Origin: Olavius sp. associated proteobacterium Delta 1
GTDB lineage: Bacteria > Desulfobacterota > Desulfobacteria > Desulfobacterales > JAFDCJ01
Direction of reading: 5' to 3'
NCBI GenBank assembly: GCA_902749685.1
Contig: CACVKW010000363.1
Location: 1-64,000 of the forward strand
Length of the DNA stretch: 64,000 bases
Numbering within the stretch: position 1 is the first letter of the stretch; every line of letters starts with the position of its first letter. Below the pieces are notes generated by a model. The model was not told the origin of the DNA and did no database searches. It saw nothing but the letters and a program-made list of their open reading frames with translations. Position numbers and translations under genes: made by a program. Shown here one piece after another: positions 27,641 through 39,900 of this stretch.

Positions 27641-29020
27641 ATGCAGATTCCGTTTCCATTCGAATCCATGCTCACATTCGGCGCTTTGGCTATCATGCTG
27701 TTAGTCGGTGTTTTGCTGAGAGCGAAGGTATCCATTTTTCAGCGGTTTCTCATACCGAGCTGTCTTATCGGAGGCATACTGGGCCTTATTTTGCTGAATA
27801 TCGATCTGATTGAGCTAGCGGCGTCGAATCTGGAATCATTCGCCTATCATTTCTTTAATATTTCTTTTATCTCAGTCGGATTGACCGGCGCCGAGAAACA
27901 AGAAACCGCTTTAAACCAAACTAAGAGTGTATTTAAAGGACCACTATGGATGGCGCTCACCCAATCCGCGGTGTTCCCGCTCCAGGCAATTATCGGCGGT
28001 CTGTTTATCATTTTATTCGGCGTGTTCGGGTTAGAGCTTTTCCCGACATTTGGTTTTTTTGCGCCCCTGGGCTTTAATGAAGGACCCGGCCAGGCTTTGG
28101 CATTCGGAAAAGTCTGGCAAGGCTTGGGCTTCGAACACGCGGCGACAATCGGGGCAACTTTCGCAACTATCGGCTATTTTTTTGCATTTTTTGTGGGCGT
28201 GCCCCTGGTCAACTGGGGTATCAAAAAAGGACTTTCCGACCAGATCCCCAAACAATTACCGCAGGATTTTTTAACCGGCATCACCGGCAGAAATCAGAAA
28301 CCCAAATCGGCCGGTGCCTTAACGATGCATTCCGCCAATATTGACACCCTGGCATTTCAGACAGCTCTCGTCGGTCTGGTCTATATTGTAACCTATGGCG
28401 TTATCAGAACTCTCGGCAGCTTATTTGCGCCGGATGTGGCCGCGATTTTTTGGGGCTTTTTCTTTTTTTTCGGGTTAATTTTTGCGTTTATTACAAGATG
28501 GCTGATGAAAAAGACCGGGGTGAATTACCTGATCGATGCCGGTATCCAGCACCGAATAACCGGCTGGTCGATTGATTTTCTGATTGTTGCCACCGTCATG
28601 GCGATTCAGTTGCAGATTGTCTGGAATTATGCCATACCGATTCTGGCGATTTCTCTTACCTGCGGGGTCCTCACGACAGCAGTCGTGGTTTTTCTTGGCC
28701 GGCGTCTGTGGGACTATAATCTTGAAAGAACCGTTGCGATCTATGGCACGGTGACCGGCACGGTTTCCTGCGGACTATTGCTGCTCAGAATCGCGGATCC
28801 GGAATTCAAATCACCCGCGGTGATTGAAATCGCCGTAATGAACGTGATCATGCTGATACCGCTGGCACCATATCTGATACTGGTTAATGCCCCGCTCTGG
28901 TGGGATTGGAGCATCGCTTTGACCGTTCTGGTATTCCTGGGCGCCATGGCGATGTCCTTGATTCTAATGAAAGTACTGAAACTCTGGCAAGAACCCCAAA
29001 AAATGAGTAATGAAAATTGA
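27641..29020 (+). CDS. gltS: GltS-family sodium:glutamate symporter
   Basis: 459 residues with about ten to twelve membrane helices, organised as two inverted halves. Family hallmarks include FGFFAPLGFNEGPGQALAFG in the first half and GTVTGTVSCGLLLLRIADP in the second. It imports glutamate with Na+ in characterised members; it is longer than E. coli GltS (about 400 residues), so the substrate could differ. Ribosome site CCGGAGATTGAA precedes ATG. The stop codon lies in a short TTGAAGA-type array (29009-29037). Confidence 0.85.
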   Translation: MQIPFPFESMLTFGALAIMLLVGVLLRAKVSIFQRFLIPSCLIGGILGLILLNIDLIELAASNLESFAYHFFNISFISVGLTGAEKQETALNQTKSVFKGPLWMALTQSAVFPLQAIIGGLFIILFGVFGLELFPTFGFFAPLGFNEGPGQALAFGKVWQGLGFEHAATIGATFATIGYFFAFFVGVPLVNWGIKKGLSDQIPKQLPQDFLTGITGRNQKPKSAGALTMHSANIDTLAFQTALVGLVYIVTYGVIRTLGSLFAPDVAAIFWGFFFFFGLIFAFITRWLMKKTGVNYLIDAGIQHRITGWSIDFLIVATVMAIQLQIVWNYAIPILAISLTCGVLTTAVVVFLGRRLWDYNLERTVAIYGTVTGTVSCGLLLLRIADPEFKSPAVIEIAVMNVIMLIPLAPYLILVNAPLWWDWSIALTVLVFLGAMAMSLILMKVLKLWQEPQKMSNEN

Positions 29021-29129
29021 AGATTGAAGATTTGAGGAATCCTATCGATTTAACAGTAGCCCGACTACTTACTGCATGTAAGAGGCTAAGATTGATCACC
29101 TGAACACTCATCACCGAGGAATTTGAGAT

Positions 29130-30554
29130 TTGAACGATCCGGAGGAATTAAAACAGGCTATCACCCGGCTGAGAAGCGAAAAGGCCGCTCTGCAGGTCCA
29201 GAGCCGGTTGCTGGATAATTTTGTCAATTTCGCACGTTCTTCGGTAAAAGAACGGGTGCTGACAAGGCTCCTGCAAAAAACGCTCGAGATATCGGCGGAA
29301 TTAACCGCTGCGGATAAGGGCAGCCTGTTTCTGCTAAACGCGGCGGGTGCCGTTACCGACGGTATTCTGACACGCGTTGATCCGACGCCGGAGCAGCGTT
29401 CCAGAATAATTGGACAGGTTTTCGACAAGGGTCTCGCCGGCTGGGTCAGACAGAATCATAAATTGGGATTAATTGTTGACACCCGCAATGATGACCGCTG
29501 GGTGAATCTGCCCAACCAGCCTTACACGGTCGGGTCGGCACTGGCCGTGCCGATTCTCAAGGGTGAAGAGTTGCTGGGTATTATAACCCTGCTGCATGAA
29601 CAGCCGGAGCATTTTAACCAGGATGCCGCTAATTTAATGCAGATAACCGCCGCCCAGATCGGCAACGCCCTTGAAAACGCCAGGCTTTACTCCAAGCTGG
29701 ATGAATCCTACCGGTCTCTGGAGAAAGCGAAAATGAAGATTGAAGCGTATTCGAAAGCCCTGGATAACGAGATGGAAAAGGGCAAAAAAATACAGCGAGA
29801 TTTTTTGCCCCGGCATATTCCACAGATTCCCGGCTGGGAAATAGCCATTTATTTCCATCCAGCCCGGCAGGTATCCGGTGATTTTCACGACGCATTTATC
29901 CTGCCGGAAAATTTGCTCGGTCTGGTGATCGCCGACGTATGCGACAAAGGTGTCGGGTCAGCGCTTTTTATGGCCCTCTTTCGCAGCTTGATCCGCGTTT
30001 TTTCCGGTAAAATCAGCTTGCAGGGCCTGTCGGTTCCCGGCACCACCAAAACTGAGCCAAATTCACAAGGGGATTATTTTTATGAAGCCCTGAACGCGAT
30101 ATCACTGACCAACGATTATATTGCCGGGGAACACGGTGAGGAAGGCATGTTTGCCACGATGTTTTTCGGAGTTTTAGATCCGCAGACGGGAAAAATGGCT
30201 TATGTCAACGGCGGACACGAACCCGTGTTCATTGTGAATCAATTCGGGGTCAAAAAAAGCCTCAAAAGCACTGGACCGGTCGTGGGCATGATGCCGGGGA
30301 TGGAATTTAACGTGCAACAGGTCCGGATCGATCCCGGAGACATTTTAATCGGCTATACGGATGGCGTGACTGAGGCAATGTCACCCAAAGAAAAATTATT
30401 CGGTAAAAAACGGTTCTTAACCCTGCTTGAAAAACCGGCACCGACGGCTTCTGAATTAATCGAACATATAAAACATGAACTGTTCAATCACATCGACAAT
30501 GCACCGCAATTTGATGATATAACCATGCTGGCGTTGCATAGAGAAAATGATTAA
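29130..30554 (+). CDS. GAF domain SpoIIE-type serine phosphatase
   Basis: 474 residues from a TTG start at 29130 (GAGG about ten bases upstream). Order: short coiled coil, GAF domain (about 40-190; GSLFLLNAAG..., ALAVPILKGEELLGIITL), a linking helix, then a PP2C/SpoIIE phosphatase domain (about 240-474) with the metal residues in VSGDFHDAF, LVIADVCDKG, NGGHEP and IGYTDGVTE. These enzymes respond to a small ligand or signal through GAF and dephosphorylate anti-sigma-antagonist-type proteins. No anti-sigma partner is adjacent. Confidence 0.92.
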   Translation: MNDPEELKQAITRLRSEKAALQVQSRLLDNFVNFARSSVKERVLTRLLQKTLEISAELTAADKGSLFLLNAAGAVTDGILTRVDPTPEQRSRIIGQVFDKGLAGWVRQNHKLGLIVDTRNDDRWVNLPNQPYTVGSALAVPILKGEELLGIITLLHEQPEHFNQDAANLMQITAAQIGNALENARLYSKLDESYRSLEKAKMKIEAYSKALDNEMEKGKKIQRDFLPRHIPQIPGWEIAIYFHPARQVSGDFHDAFILPENLLGLVIADVCDKGVGSALFMALFRSLIRVFSGKISLQGLSVPGTTKTEPNSQGDYFYEALNAISLTNDYIAGEHGEEGMFATMFFGVLDPQTGKMAYVNGGHEPVFIVNQFGVKKSLKSTGPVVGMMPGMEFNVQQVRIDPGDILIGYTDGVTEAMSPKEKLFGKKRFLTLLEKPAPTASELIEHIKHELFNHIDNAPQFDDITMLALHREND

Positions 30555-30600
30555 GTTGGAAATTCTTTCTGTATCCGAACTCGCGGTGGGATCAGGCTAA

Positions 30601-30880
30601 AATTAAAATTACAAATAACAAGCACCAAATATCAAACAAATTCCAATGACCAAAATTCAAAATTCGAAACGGCTGAGCTCATCGCAGGCCAAACCCATCT
30701 ATGACCTTGAAGAGAGGACATACCAGTTCGCTAAAGACGTGAGGCTTTTTGTCAAAACTTTACCGAAAACAGTTGCCAATATCGGAGAAATCCAAATGAT
30801 CTTTTCAAAGTTTTGGTCATTGAGAATTGGGATTTGGGATTTATTTGTAATTTGGTGCTTGGGATTTGTTATTTATTATC
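30601..30880 (+). mobile_element. Array-flanked four-helix-bundle element, copy B (internally deleted)
   Basis: Left arm 30601-30670 (ACAAATAACA, AATATCAAAC units, ending CAATGACCAAAA at 30644-30655) and right arm 30811-30880 (starting TTTTGGTCATTG at 30811-30822, then GGGATTTG units) are inverse. Between them only the first ~30 codons of the S23-type gene remain. The arm-gene junction is almost the same as in copy C at 33472-33483, in opposite orientation. Confidence 0.75.
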
Positions 30881-30885
30881 AATAG
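30646..30885 (+). pseudogene. Internally deleted four-helix-bundle gene
   Basis: Begins MTKIQNSK, which is translated repeat arm, then YDLEERTYQFAKDVRLFVKT, nearly identical to the intact gene at 33113-33481, and LPKTVAN. After that the frame enters the right arm (SLRIGIWDLFVIWCLGFVI is repeat-derived). The remaining three helices are gone, so the product is not functional. A CTGAGCTCATCGCAGGC segment inserted after codon 8 resembles 23521-23537. Confidence 0.75.
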
Positions 30886-32961
<2,076 letters not shown>

Positions 32962-33012
32962 TAATGGGTCCATGAAAAATTGATTTGGTATATTAAATTC
33001 CGGGAGCCGACA

Positions 33013-33529
33013 AGAAAAATTACAAATTACAAATCACAAATTTCAAACAAATCACAAATTACAATAATCAATGACCGAAACATTCACTTCGTCGATAATA
33101 GTCAACAGTTGATCATTTTGATTTTTCAAGGATTGATGAAAATATTTTCTTCAACTCATTGGCCTCTTGCATCAAACTTTTTGCATCATCTGAGTTCTTC
33201 AGTAGATTCGTCGCGTCAATCAACCTGAGCCAATATGCGCTTTCCTTAGCTTCCTTGCGGCATATTTTTATTCTCATTTTAAAATCTTTTTTGCTCAAGG
33301 CCTCGTTCGCCTCTATATAATTTGCACCGACAGAACCCGAGGCTTTGATTACCTGTTTACCATCCTCTAAATTGGCAATGGTTTTTGGCAAAGTTTTGAC
33401 AAAAAACCTCACGTCTTTAGCAAACTGATATGTTCTCTCTTCAAGGTCATAGATGGGTTTGGAATTTTGAATTTTGGTCATTGGAATTTATTTGATATTT
33501 GATATTTGTTATTTGTTATTTGTTATTTC
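33013..33529 (-). mobile_element. Array-flanked four-helix-bundle element, copy C (intact gene)
   Basis: Both ends are arrays of ACAAATT/AAATATC-type units in inverse orientation: 33013-33080, ending CAATGACCGAAA, and 33464-33529, starting TTTTGGTCATTG. The interior is one intact S23-type gene on the minus strand whose first eight codons are supplied by the arm. Target-site duplications were not discernible. Copy B, 2.1 kb away in the opposite orientation, is a deletion derivative. Confidence 0.75.
33113..33481 (-). CDS. S23-type four-helix-bundle protein
   Basis: 122 residues of the 23S rRNA-intervening-sequence-protein / four-helix-bundle family. The family core is complete: YDLEERTYQFAKDVRFFVK, GSVGANYIEANEALSKKDF, RIKICRKEAKESAYWLRLI and a C-terminal helix to the stop. 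The product is small and basic, consistent with nucleic-acid binding. Relatives are encoded in 23S rRNA insertions of some bacteria, and Avd of diversity-generating retroelements has the same fold and binds the reverse transcriptase and RNA. No reverse transcriptase or rRNA is near. The gene sits inside inverted arrays, which suggests it serves the element. Confidence 0.85.
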   Translation of the reverse strand: MTKIQNSKPIYDLEERTYQFAKDVRFFVKTLPKTIANLEDGKQVIKASGSVGANYIEANEALSKKDFKMRIKICRKEAKESAYWLRLIDATNLLKNSDDAKSLMQEANELKKIFSSILEKSK

Positions 33530-33557
33530 AGCTGTGTAAGCATAAATAGATGAGTCA

Positions 33558-34334
33558 CTATCGATTCTTCCACACAGGTGCTTTTTTCTCGAGAAATGAC
33601 CGTATTCCCCCTTGTGCATCTTCTGCTGCCAGGGACATGGTAATGGTGTGCTTGGCATAGTGCGTGGCAGCGGCATCCGGTTGATCGACCTGGGCATAAA
33701 ATCCCTGTTTGCCGATCGCCAGCGTAAAACGGCTGGCTTCGGCAATCTGATTGGCCAGGATTTCGGTTTCGGACTCTAAGGCCTCCAGCGGCACCACCCG
33801 GTTGACCAGACCCAATTCTTTGGCTTCCCCGGCCGGAAAATATCGACCCGTTAGCAGCATCTCAAGAGCGGCTTTGCGGCCGACGGCCCGGGTAATGGCC
33901 ACCATTGGCGTCGTGCAGAACAAACCGATTTTAACTCCCGGTGTGGCAAATTGGGCCCCATCTTCAGCAATAGCGAGATCGCACCAGGCAACCAGTTGAC
34001 AGCCGGCGGCGGTGGCGATGCCCTGCACCTGGGCAATCACCGGCTGGGGAATTTCATGGATCATCTGCATCATCCGGGTGCATTGATCAAAAACAAATTT
34101 GTATTCCTTAACCCCCCCATCAACCAACTCTGTTAAATTATGACCCGCACAGAAATGTTTGCCGGCAGCTCGAATAACCAGCACTTTTATTGATTCATCC
34201 AGCGCAACTTCATCTAAAGCATGAATAATTTCACCAATCATTATTTTCGACAGCGCATTTATTTTTGGGGGATTGTTAAGGGTTAAATAACCGACCGGTC
34301 CTTTGCTAGAATACAAAATTTCTTCATAGGCCAT
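33558..34334 (-). CDS. Enoyl-CoA hydratase/isomerase family protein
   Basis: 258 residues of the crotonase fold. The oxyanion segments KHFCAGHNL and VQGIATAAGCQLVAWCDLA are intact, followed by GVKIGLFCTTPM. The catalytic Glu of classical enoyl-CoA hydratases is replaced around TTPMV, as in ECHDC3-like members, so hydratase activity itself is uncertain. The start is supported by GAGGAGACTATC. FadH lies convergent across repeat copy C, so both probably serve acyl-CoA metabolism. Confidence 0.85.
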   Translation of the reverse strand: MAYEEILYSSKGPVGYLTLNNPPKINALSKIMIGEIIHALDEVALDESIKVLVIRAAGKHFCAGHNLTELVDGGVKEYKFVFDQCTRMMQMIHEIPQPVIAQVQGIATAAGCQLVAWCDLAIAEDGAQFATPGVKIGLFCTTPMVAITRAVGRKAALEMLLTGRYFPAGEAKELGLVNRVVPLEALESETEILANQIAEASRFTLAIGKQGFYAQVDQPDAAATHYAKHTITMSLAAEDAQGGIRSFLEKKAPVWKNR

Positions 34335-35026
34335 GATAGTCTCCTCGTACTGGGTCTTGGATGCTGGTTGCTGGATACTCGATTCAGGATGCTGGATGCT
34401 TGATACTGGTCACTATATTTGGCAGGCGCAGGGCTCAAGGCGCACGGCACTCGGCTCACGGCCTGAATCATAGGACTCTGATTGCCGGATGTTGCTTGCC
34501 AATAAATACCCGACTTAAAATAAAGATTTATTAGAGCAGGGGTTCGATGGTGTCAAGATAAATACGATAGGTGGGTTAGGGATTCACCGTGCGGGCGAGG
34601 CTAACCCTCGCCCCTACCCAACAGGTTAAGCAACGTATCGTAGGGGCAGGCATTACGCCCGCCTGGACTGGTTGCGAGTAACTAAAAGTCGCTCGACTTA
34701 GGTATGACCAATCGCGGCTAAAAGCCGCTCCCACTGGCCATTGACGAGTTAATTCGACGCCTTTATACCGAGGCGGGATCCTACAGCCTGCAAACCGCTC
34801 CGCAAACGTGGTGCTCTCCCCGGCCATGCGCCAGGTGCCGATCCCTTATAACCTTCGCCTTATGCCGTGCGCCGTGAGCCGTGCGCCTTACGCCGATCCC
34901 TCATGCCTTACACCTTTAACCTTATACCTTATGCCGTGCGCCATACGCCGATTCCTCATGCCTAACACCCTACACCCGATACCTTCAACCTGCCGATTTC
35001 CGGCATCCGGCATCCAACATCCGGCA
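34335..35026. other. Repeat-rich intergenic region, about 690 bp
   Basis: No gene accepted. Beside the arrays listed separately it holds palindromes GGGCGAGG-CTAAC-CCTCGCCC (34593-34613) and CGGCTAAAAGCCG (34717-34729) with CCGCTCCCAC, a phrase also found at 17021-17030. The two frames of 83-93 codons here are by-products of the arrays. Confidence 0.55.
34355..34462. repeat. GGATGCTGGATAC array joined to GGCGCACGGC array
   Basis: Units GGATGCTG, GGTTGCTG, GGATACTC fill 34355-34408; units GGCTCAAGGCGCACGGCACTC fill 34424-34462. The second part is the inverse of the GCCGTGC family at 34861-34945. It lies in the 5' region of the enoyl-CoA hydratase gene. Confidence 0.65.
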
Positions 35027-35028
35027 TC
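34838..35028. repeat. Long mosaic array (GCCGTGC, TATACCT, CGGCATC units)
   Basis: Consecutive blocks of CTTATGCCGTGCGCCGTG, CCTTACACCTTTAACCTTA, and CCGGCATCCGGCATCCAAC units. The last block overlaps the stop codon of the DUF3179 gene, so the array has grown or inserted right up to the coding end. Confidence 0.7.
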
Positions 35029-35938
35029 AATTCTTCTGCTGATAGACGTCCGTCTCACGATGAAACGCCTGCCAGGCGAACCAGTATGAGTATGTTGCTG
35101 CCAGCGCATTGCCCTGTATGTCACGGACAGCCACCACTTCGCCGTCAGGACTGACTTCGATCTGGACTGGATGGCTTCCCACAATGTCATTGTGAATCCC
35201 CGGGTTGGCACTGAGCCAGTCCAACCGGTAAGCTTTGGCATGATTTTCGACTTCGACACCCAGGATAGGTTCTTTGGCAGACATATCCTTACGCACGTCT
35301 CCGACCGGAAACATCAAAGAGCCGATGCGGTAATACCCCTCATAGGGATCGATGGAATAGTCGCGATAAAACCCGGTATCATCTGAAAGCACTTTGGTGG
35401 ACGGGTTTCTATTCTGCCATGTTTTCCAAGTTATCCTACTGGATGGCAAGACATTAAGATTTTTTCCTGCCGAAGGACCAGAGATGGCCTTGTCCATTAG
35501 CTGTGACCAGAGGCTTTCCGTCTGGTGATCGTATAACAGGACGTTACTCTTGTATAAACGTCCCGATACGCCAAATGTGTGTGCCTTGCCGTCAACCGTG
35601 CGGGAGTACACGACCCCCGTTTGGGTCAGCGGTCAAAATGTCACCGCTACCGGCACCCCGTCGATGGTATCGTTGACCACTTCATGCCAGTTCAAGACTT
35701 TGATCGGATAAGCCCGGGTCTGACTGCCGATTCTGACCCCGATGACCGCATCCGAATCCTCGAGGTACGCAGCATCGCCGGGCCCGACGATTTTGGGTTT
35801 TAATATAGCAGGAATCCCGTCCTTGGGGGGACCACCGGACAAAATCTCCTGCTGCGGCACGATGGCATTGTCAGTATTGAAACCTGTCAGTAAAAAGAAC
35901 GAAAACAGAAGAATTGTGCTGATTTTGAGTTCATTCAT
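35027..35938 (-). CDS. DUF3179 protein with in-frame UGA (candidate selenoprotein)
   Basis: Two frames, 35938-35636 and 35611-35027, are in the same phase and are separated only by a TGA at 35633-35635. Read through, they make one 303-residue DUF3179 protein: signal peptide (ISTILLFSFFLLTGF), IGVRIGSQTRAYPIKVLNWH, VVNDTIDGVPVAVTF, UGA, PLTQTGVVYSR, FGVSGRLYKSNVLLYDHQT, ESLWSQ. In this family the residue before PLT/PLC is normally Cys, so UGA (residue 102) falls exactly on a conserved Cys. That is the classic selenocysteine pattern. A TGC/TGT-to-TGA nonsense mutation is the alternative. The start at 35938 lacks a strong ribosome site. Likely exported; function of the family unknown. Confidence 0.75.
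35578..35635 (-). promoter_or_regulatory. Possible bacterial SECIS region after the UGA
   Basis: On the mRNA, UGA is followed after five bases by a GACCC-AAACGG-GGGUC hairpin (plus-strand 35612-35627), and further on GUGU (35604-35607) can pair with ACAC (35575-35578) around a CCG...CGG stem with GGUU in its loop. Bacterial SECIS hairpins lie within about 40 bases of UGA with a GU-containing loop, so this is compatible but not diagnostic. Confidence 0.35.
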
Positions 35939-36040
35939 TTTAAACCCCCTTTTAAAATATGTCGAGTATCAAGCCTCCATCAATCAGAGAAGTAATTGAC
36001 TAAATCTATCAAAAATCCCGGTTTCAAAAAACCATGATAA

Positions 36041-36105
36041 TTCCAAGCCCCAAAAGACAAATCCCAAATAAATTCCAATATGATGCTTGGGAATTTGGAT
36101 TTTAT
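36041..36105. repeat. Short CCAAATA-family array pair
   Basis: CCAAGCCCCAAAAGACAAATCCC, then AAATAAATTCCAAT, face the inverse GCTTGGGAATTTGGATTTTA, making a compact arm-only hairpin of the same family as the four-helix-bundle elements B and C. Confidence 0.6.
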
Positions 36106-36194
36106 CGTCTCACAAAATCTCGCTTTGCAAATGGTTATTTAAGCGGTAATTAGGTTGAAGTTTTGGCTAGGATGCGGTAGGTATCTGGATGAGG

Positions 36195-36234
36195 GCCCAT
36201 TTAAAAATCCGCAGGCACGGATTTTTAAATGGGC
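36195..36234 (-). terminator. Perfect 17-bp stem-loop downstream of zinc-ribbon gene
   Basis: GCCCATTTAAAAATCCG (36195-36211) and its exact inverse (36218-36234) are separated by CAGGCA. It lies 49 bp past the stop of the minus-strand gene at 36283-36486. There is no T-run, so factor-independent termination is doubtful; it may instead stabilise the mRNA end. Confidence 0.45.
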
Positions 36235-36282
36235 AAAGCGTCATTTAGATTGGGTTCAATCAGCTCGTTAAGCAGACATCTA

Positions 36283-36486
36283 TCAGGAGCCGGATCTGCC
36301 GTCGTCGCAGGGTTCACCCAGGTCATCAAATCTTGAGTGTTCGGGACCGGCCGGGGCCACACATACATTCAAAGGTTCCTGTTCCTGCATTTGTTTGCCG
36401 CAACACTCGGGCACCTGGTCTCCATCAGCACTTGCCTGTGCTTGATTTCCGCAATCAACACATTCGTAATTTTTCTGTTCTGCCAT
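36283..36486 (-). CDS. Small zinc-ribbon/rubredoxin-like protein
   Basis: 67 residues from ATG 36486 (GGAGGAATTC before it; an ATG four codons earlier is less well placed). Metal site: YECVDCGN and PECCGKQM, two Cys pairs typical of short zinc ribbons; the acidic tail (NVCVAPAGPEHSRFDDLG) has one more Cys. Such proteins are common in anaerobes and of unknown role. Monocistronic. Confidence 0.75.
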   Translation of the reverse strand: MAEQKNYECVDCGNQAQASADGDQVPECCGKQMQEQEPLNVCVAPAGPEHSRFDDLGEPCDDGRSGS

Positions 36487-36916
36487 GAATTCCTCCATTG
36501 AGTAATGAATAATATTGAAAATTAATCACTACTTTAGAGAATTTATAATCGAGTGTCAAGCATGTTCGGCAAGAACCGGATCTAAAAGCTGACGACCTGA
36601 TTTACTGGACAATTCTAATACCCGCACACCAAAATTTCAGCCACTGGCCACAAGGGCTATATTTTGGACAATATTTCTCCCTAGTCGCCTGCACTGTATG
36701 TCGCACTATTCGTTGTTGCATTACAAAATTCTGAAAATGAGGGCTAATTTATCCGCGGGCCTTCAATCCAAAAACATTCGTCGGTTATGAACGAACAGTT
36801 CCAAAACCTAAATCTGCTATTTATCAGGGCGGAGTAATTAGATATTAGACTTTGACAACTATGTGATATTAAGCCATATTATCCTTGGCAAATTCACTTC
36901 CGGAAAGACATCTGTT

Positions 36917-39900
36917 ATGAAACTTAAATACAAGATATTGTTGTTATATGTCGGCGCCAGCATTCTCATTATTGCATCCATTGGTACGTTCCTCTCACAC
37001 AAATTGCGGAACATGATATTCGATGACATTTACGATGATTTTCAAAATCAACTGGCACATGTTGATTTCGCATTGGCAAGTACTATTAAAGGCGTCGAAA
37101 CTGATTTGGCGACGATTGCGGCGGCCGATCTGGTGCGTTGGAGACATGATGCCGACTTTACCAACTTCATTGAAGCCGATCCCGCGACCTTTCAATACAA
37201 CATCGGCCAAACGGAACAAAAGATAATCAACATTTTCAGCGATTACCGAAAACATCACCCCTACGCCAATTCCGTCTACATGGGACGGGAAAATGGTAGT
37301 TTTGTGCGCTCCCACAAACGCAATCGTGCGACGAAATACGATCCCAGACTCAGACCCTGGTACGTGCTGGCAAAAGAAAGTCCGGGCAAAATCATGATAA
37401 CCGAACCTTACCGATCGGTTACCTCCCCCGATATCAATGTCGGTATTGTGACCGCTCTGCTTGATGAACAAGAGCAGGTCTTTGGTGTTGTCGGAATTGA
37501 TATAACCCTGGTAAATCTTACCGATTATATAAAACAGGTCAAAGCCGGCCGGCATGGATTTATGCTGCTGCTTGATCAAAACGGCACCGTTTTGGCCAGC
37601 AGGGCAAAGGACAACCTTTTTCAAAACATTCGCAACCTTTATGGCAATGATCTGCAGCCGGTTTATGAAAACAAGCGGGGCTATACGACTTTTAATGAAG
37701 GTTCGGAAAAAGAATACTTTTTCTTTTACACATCGCCGGAACTGGGTTGGAAACTGGTGATGGTGATACCGGTCTACGAAATTGAATCTGAAGTCCGGGG
37801 CACTGTTTACCGCATCGTGGCGGCGCTTTGTGCCGGTCTTTTGATGCTCAGTGTCCTGACCATGCTCGGTTTACAAAAATTTGTGATCAAACCCTTGAAA
37901 AAGCTGGACGAAGGGACCGATGAAATCAGCCGCACCGGAAAACTGGATTATCGCATCGATATTCAGACCGGTGATGAATTAGGACATCTGGCCCATTCGT
38001 TCAATGATATGATGGGCACCATCCAAACGTCGGAGGCCGCGCTGAAGGCGTCGGAAACTGAGCTGAAAAAACATCGTGACAACCTGGAAGATCTGGTACA
38101 GGAACGCACAGCGGAATTAATCGAAGCCAAAAAGATAGCCGATGAAGCCAATCAAGCCAAAAGCGATTTTTTAGCCAACATGAGCCATGAAATTCGAACT
38201 CCCATGAATGCAATCATTGGTATGGCTCATCTGGCACTGCAAACTGAGTTAAATCCCAAACAGGAAGATTACCTGCAAAAAATCCAAACCGGTGCCCATT
38301 CACTACTCAGAATTATCAATGATATCCTTGATTTTTCTAAAATCGAGGCCGGCAAACTGGACATCGAAAATATTGAATTTAATCTGGAAGAGGTTCTGGA
38401 AAATATGGCTAACATGGTGCCGGCTAAATCGCGCGAAAAAAATCTGGAGATACTCTTTGCCACGGCTCCGGATGTACCCCTATCGCTGGTCGGCGATCCT
38501 TTGCGGCTCGGGCAAATTCTACTTAATCTCACCAACAATGCCATAAAGTTCACCGAAGAAGGCGAGATCGTTATCTCTACGGAACTGGTGAGCAAAAATA
38601 AAGATAAGGTAGCTCTCAAGTTCTCTGTGCGCGATACCGGTATCGGAATGACCGCCGAACAGGCCGCCAAACTTTTTCAACCCTTTACCCAGGCCGACAG
38701 CTCAACAACCCGCAAATACGGCGGCACCGGCCTGGGGTTAACTATCAGCAAACGATTGGTTGAGATGATGGAGGGCGATATCCGGGTGGAAAGTGAACCC
38801 GGCACCGGCAGTACGTTTATCTTTAATGCTGTCTTTGGTCTGGCCACGCAAGAAATCGAAAAAAGAAGCCATCTGATAGGTGACCTGAAAGGTATGCGGG
38901 TGCTGGTGGTCGATGACAGCATCACCTCCCAAAACATTTTTAAAGAAACCCTGGAGTCATTTTCTTTTGACGTGGTTGTCGTCGACTCCGGCGAAAAAGC
39001 CATCGCTGAAATTAATAAAGCTGCAGACCAAGGAGAAAACTACGATCTGGTTATCATGGACTGGAAAATGCCCGGAATGGATGGAATCGAAACAGCTCGC
39101 AAAATTAAGGAACAAATCCAATTAACTCCTTCACCCCGCATCATTATGGCTACGGCTTACGGTCGACAGGAGGTGATGCAAAAGGCCGAAAGTGCCCGTT
39201 TGGAAGGGTTTCTCATTAAACCCGTTAATCCTTCGGTGATGTTCAATACGATTATGGAAGTTTTCGGCAAAGAGGTGACGCGGGGTCCGCGCGTTCAGGC
39301 CGGCCAGCAACCAATCGACGATGCCTTGCAAAAGATTGAAGGTGCACGAATTCTTCTGGTGGAAGACAATGAAATCAATCAACAGGTAGCCATGGAAATT
39401 TTAAGCGGTGCCGGCCTGCAGGTATCCCTGGCAATCAACGGTCAAGAAGCCGTAAATATGGTCCGGGAAAACGAATTCGATGGCGTCCTGATGGACATTC
39501 AAATGCCGGTCATGGACGGGTACGAAGCAACTCGCATAATACGCGAGTTGCAGCTCAAAGCTCAAAGCTCAAAGCTAAATGGAAAGGATTCCGATAACCT
39601 TTCAGCTTTCAGCTTTCACCATTCAGCTGGAGCGGAGCTCCCGATTATAGCCATGACGGCGCATGCCATGGCCGGGGACCGTGAAAAAAGTCTGTCGATT
39701 GGCATGAACGACCATGTTGCCAAGCCCATCGATCCGAATGAGCTTTTCACGACTCTGGAAAAATGGATTCTTCCGGCAAAGGACCGCGAGTATGTCAAAA
39801 TCTCACCGACCGAGTCGCCGGCAAGTATGCCGGAGACAGTTTCTGGCCAAACGCCGTCCCAACCGCAGCCCGACATGGGAGAAAGCTGGCTGCCGAAAGT

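Noticed and set aside
34576..35089. Frames of 83-123 codons on both strands
   Set aside because: Generated by the repeat arrays, and the minus-strand one is a shadow of the DUF3179 gene.
35027..35611. Treating the DUF3179 halves as two separate genes
   Set aside because: Both are in one phase, each is only part of the family domain, and only a TGA separates them.
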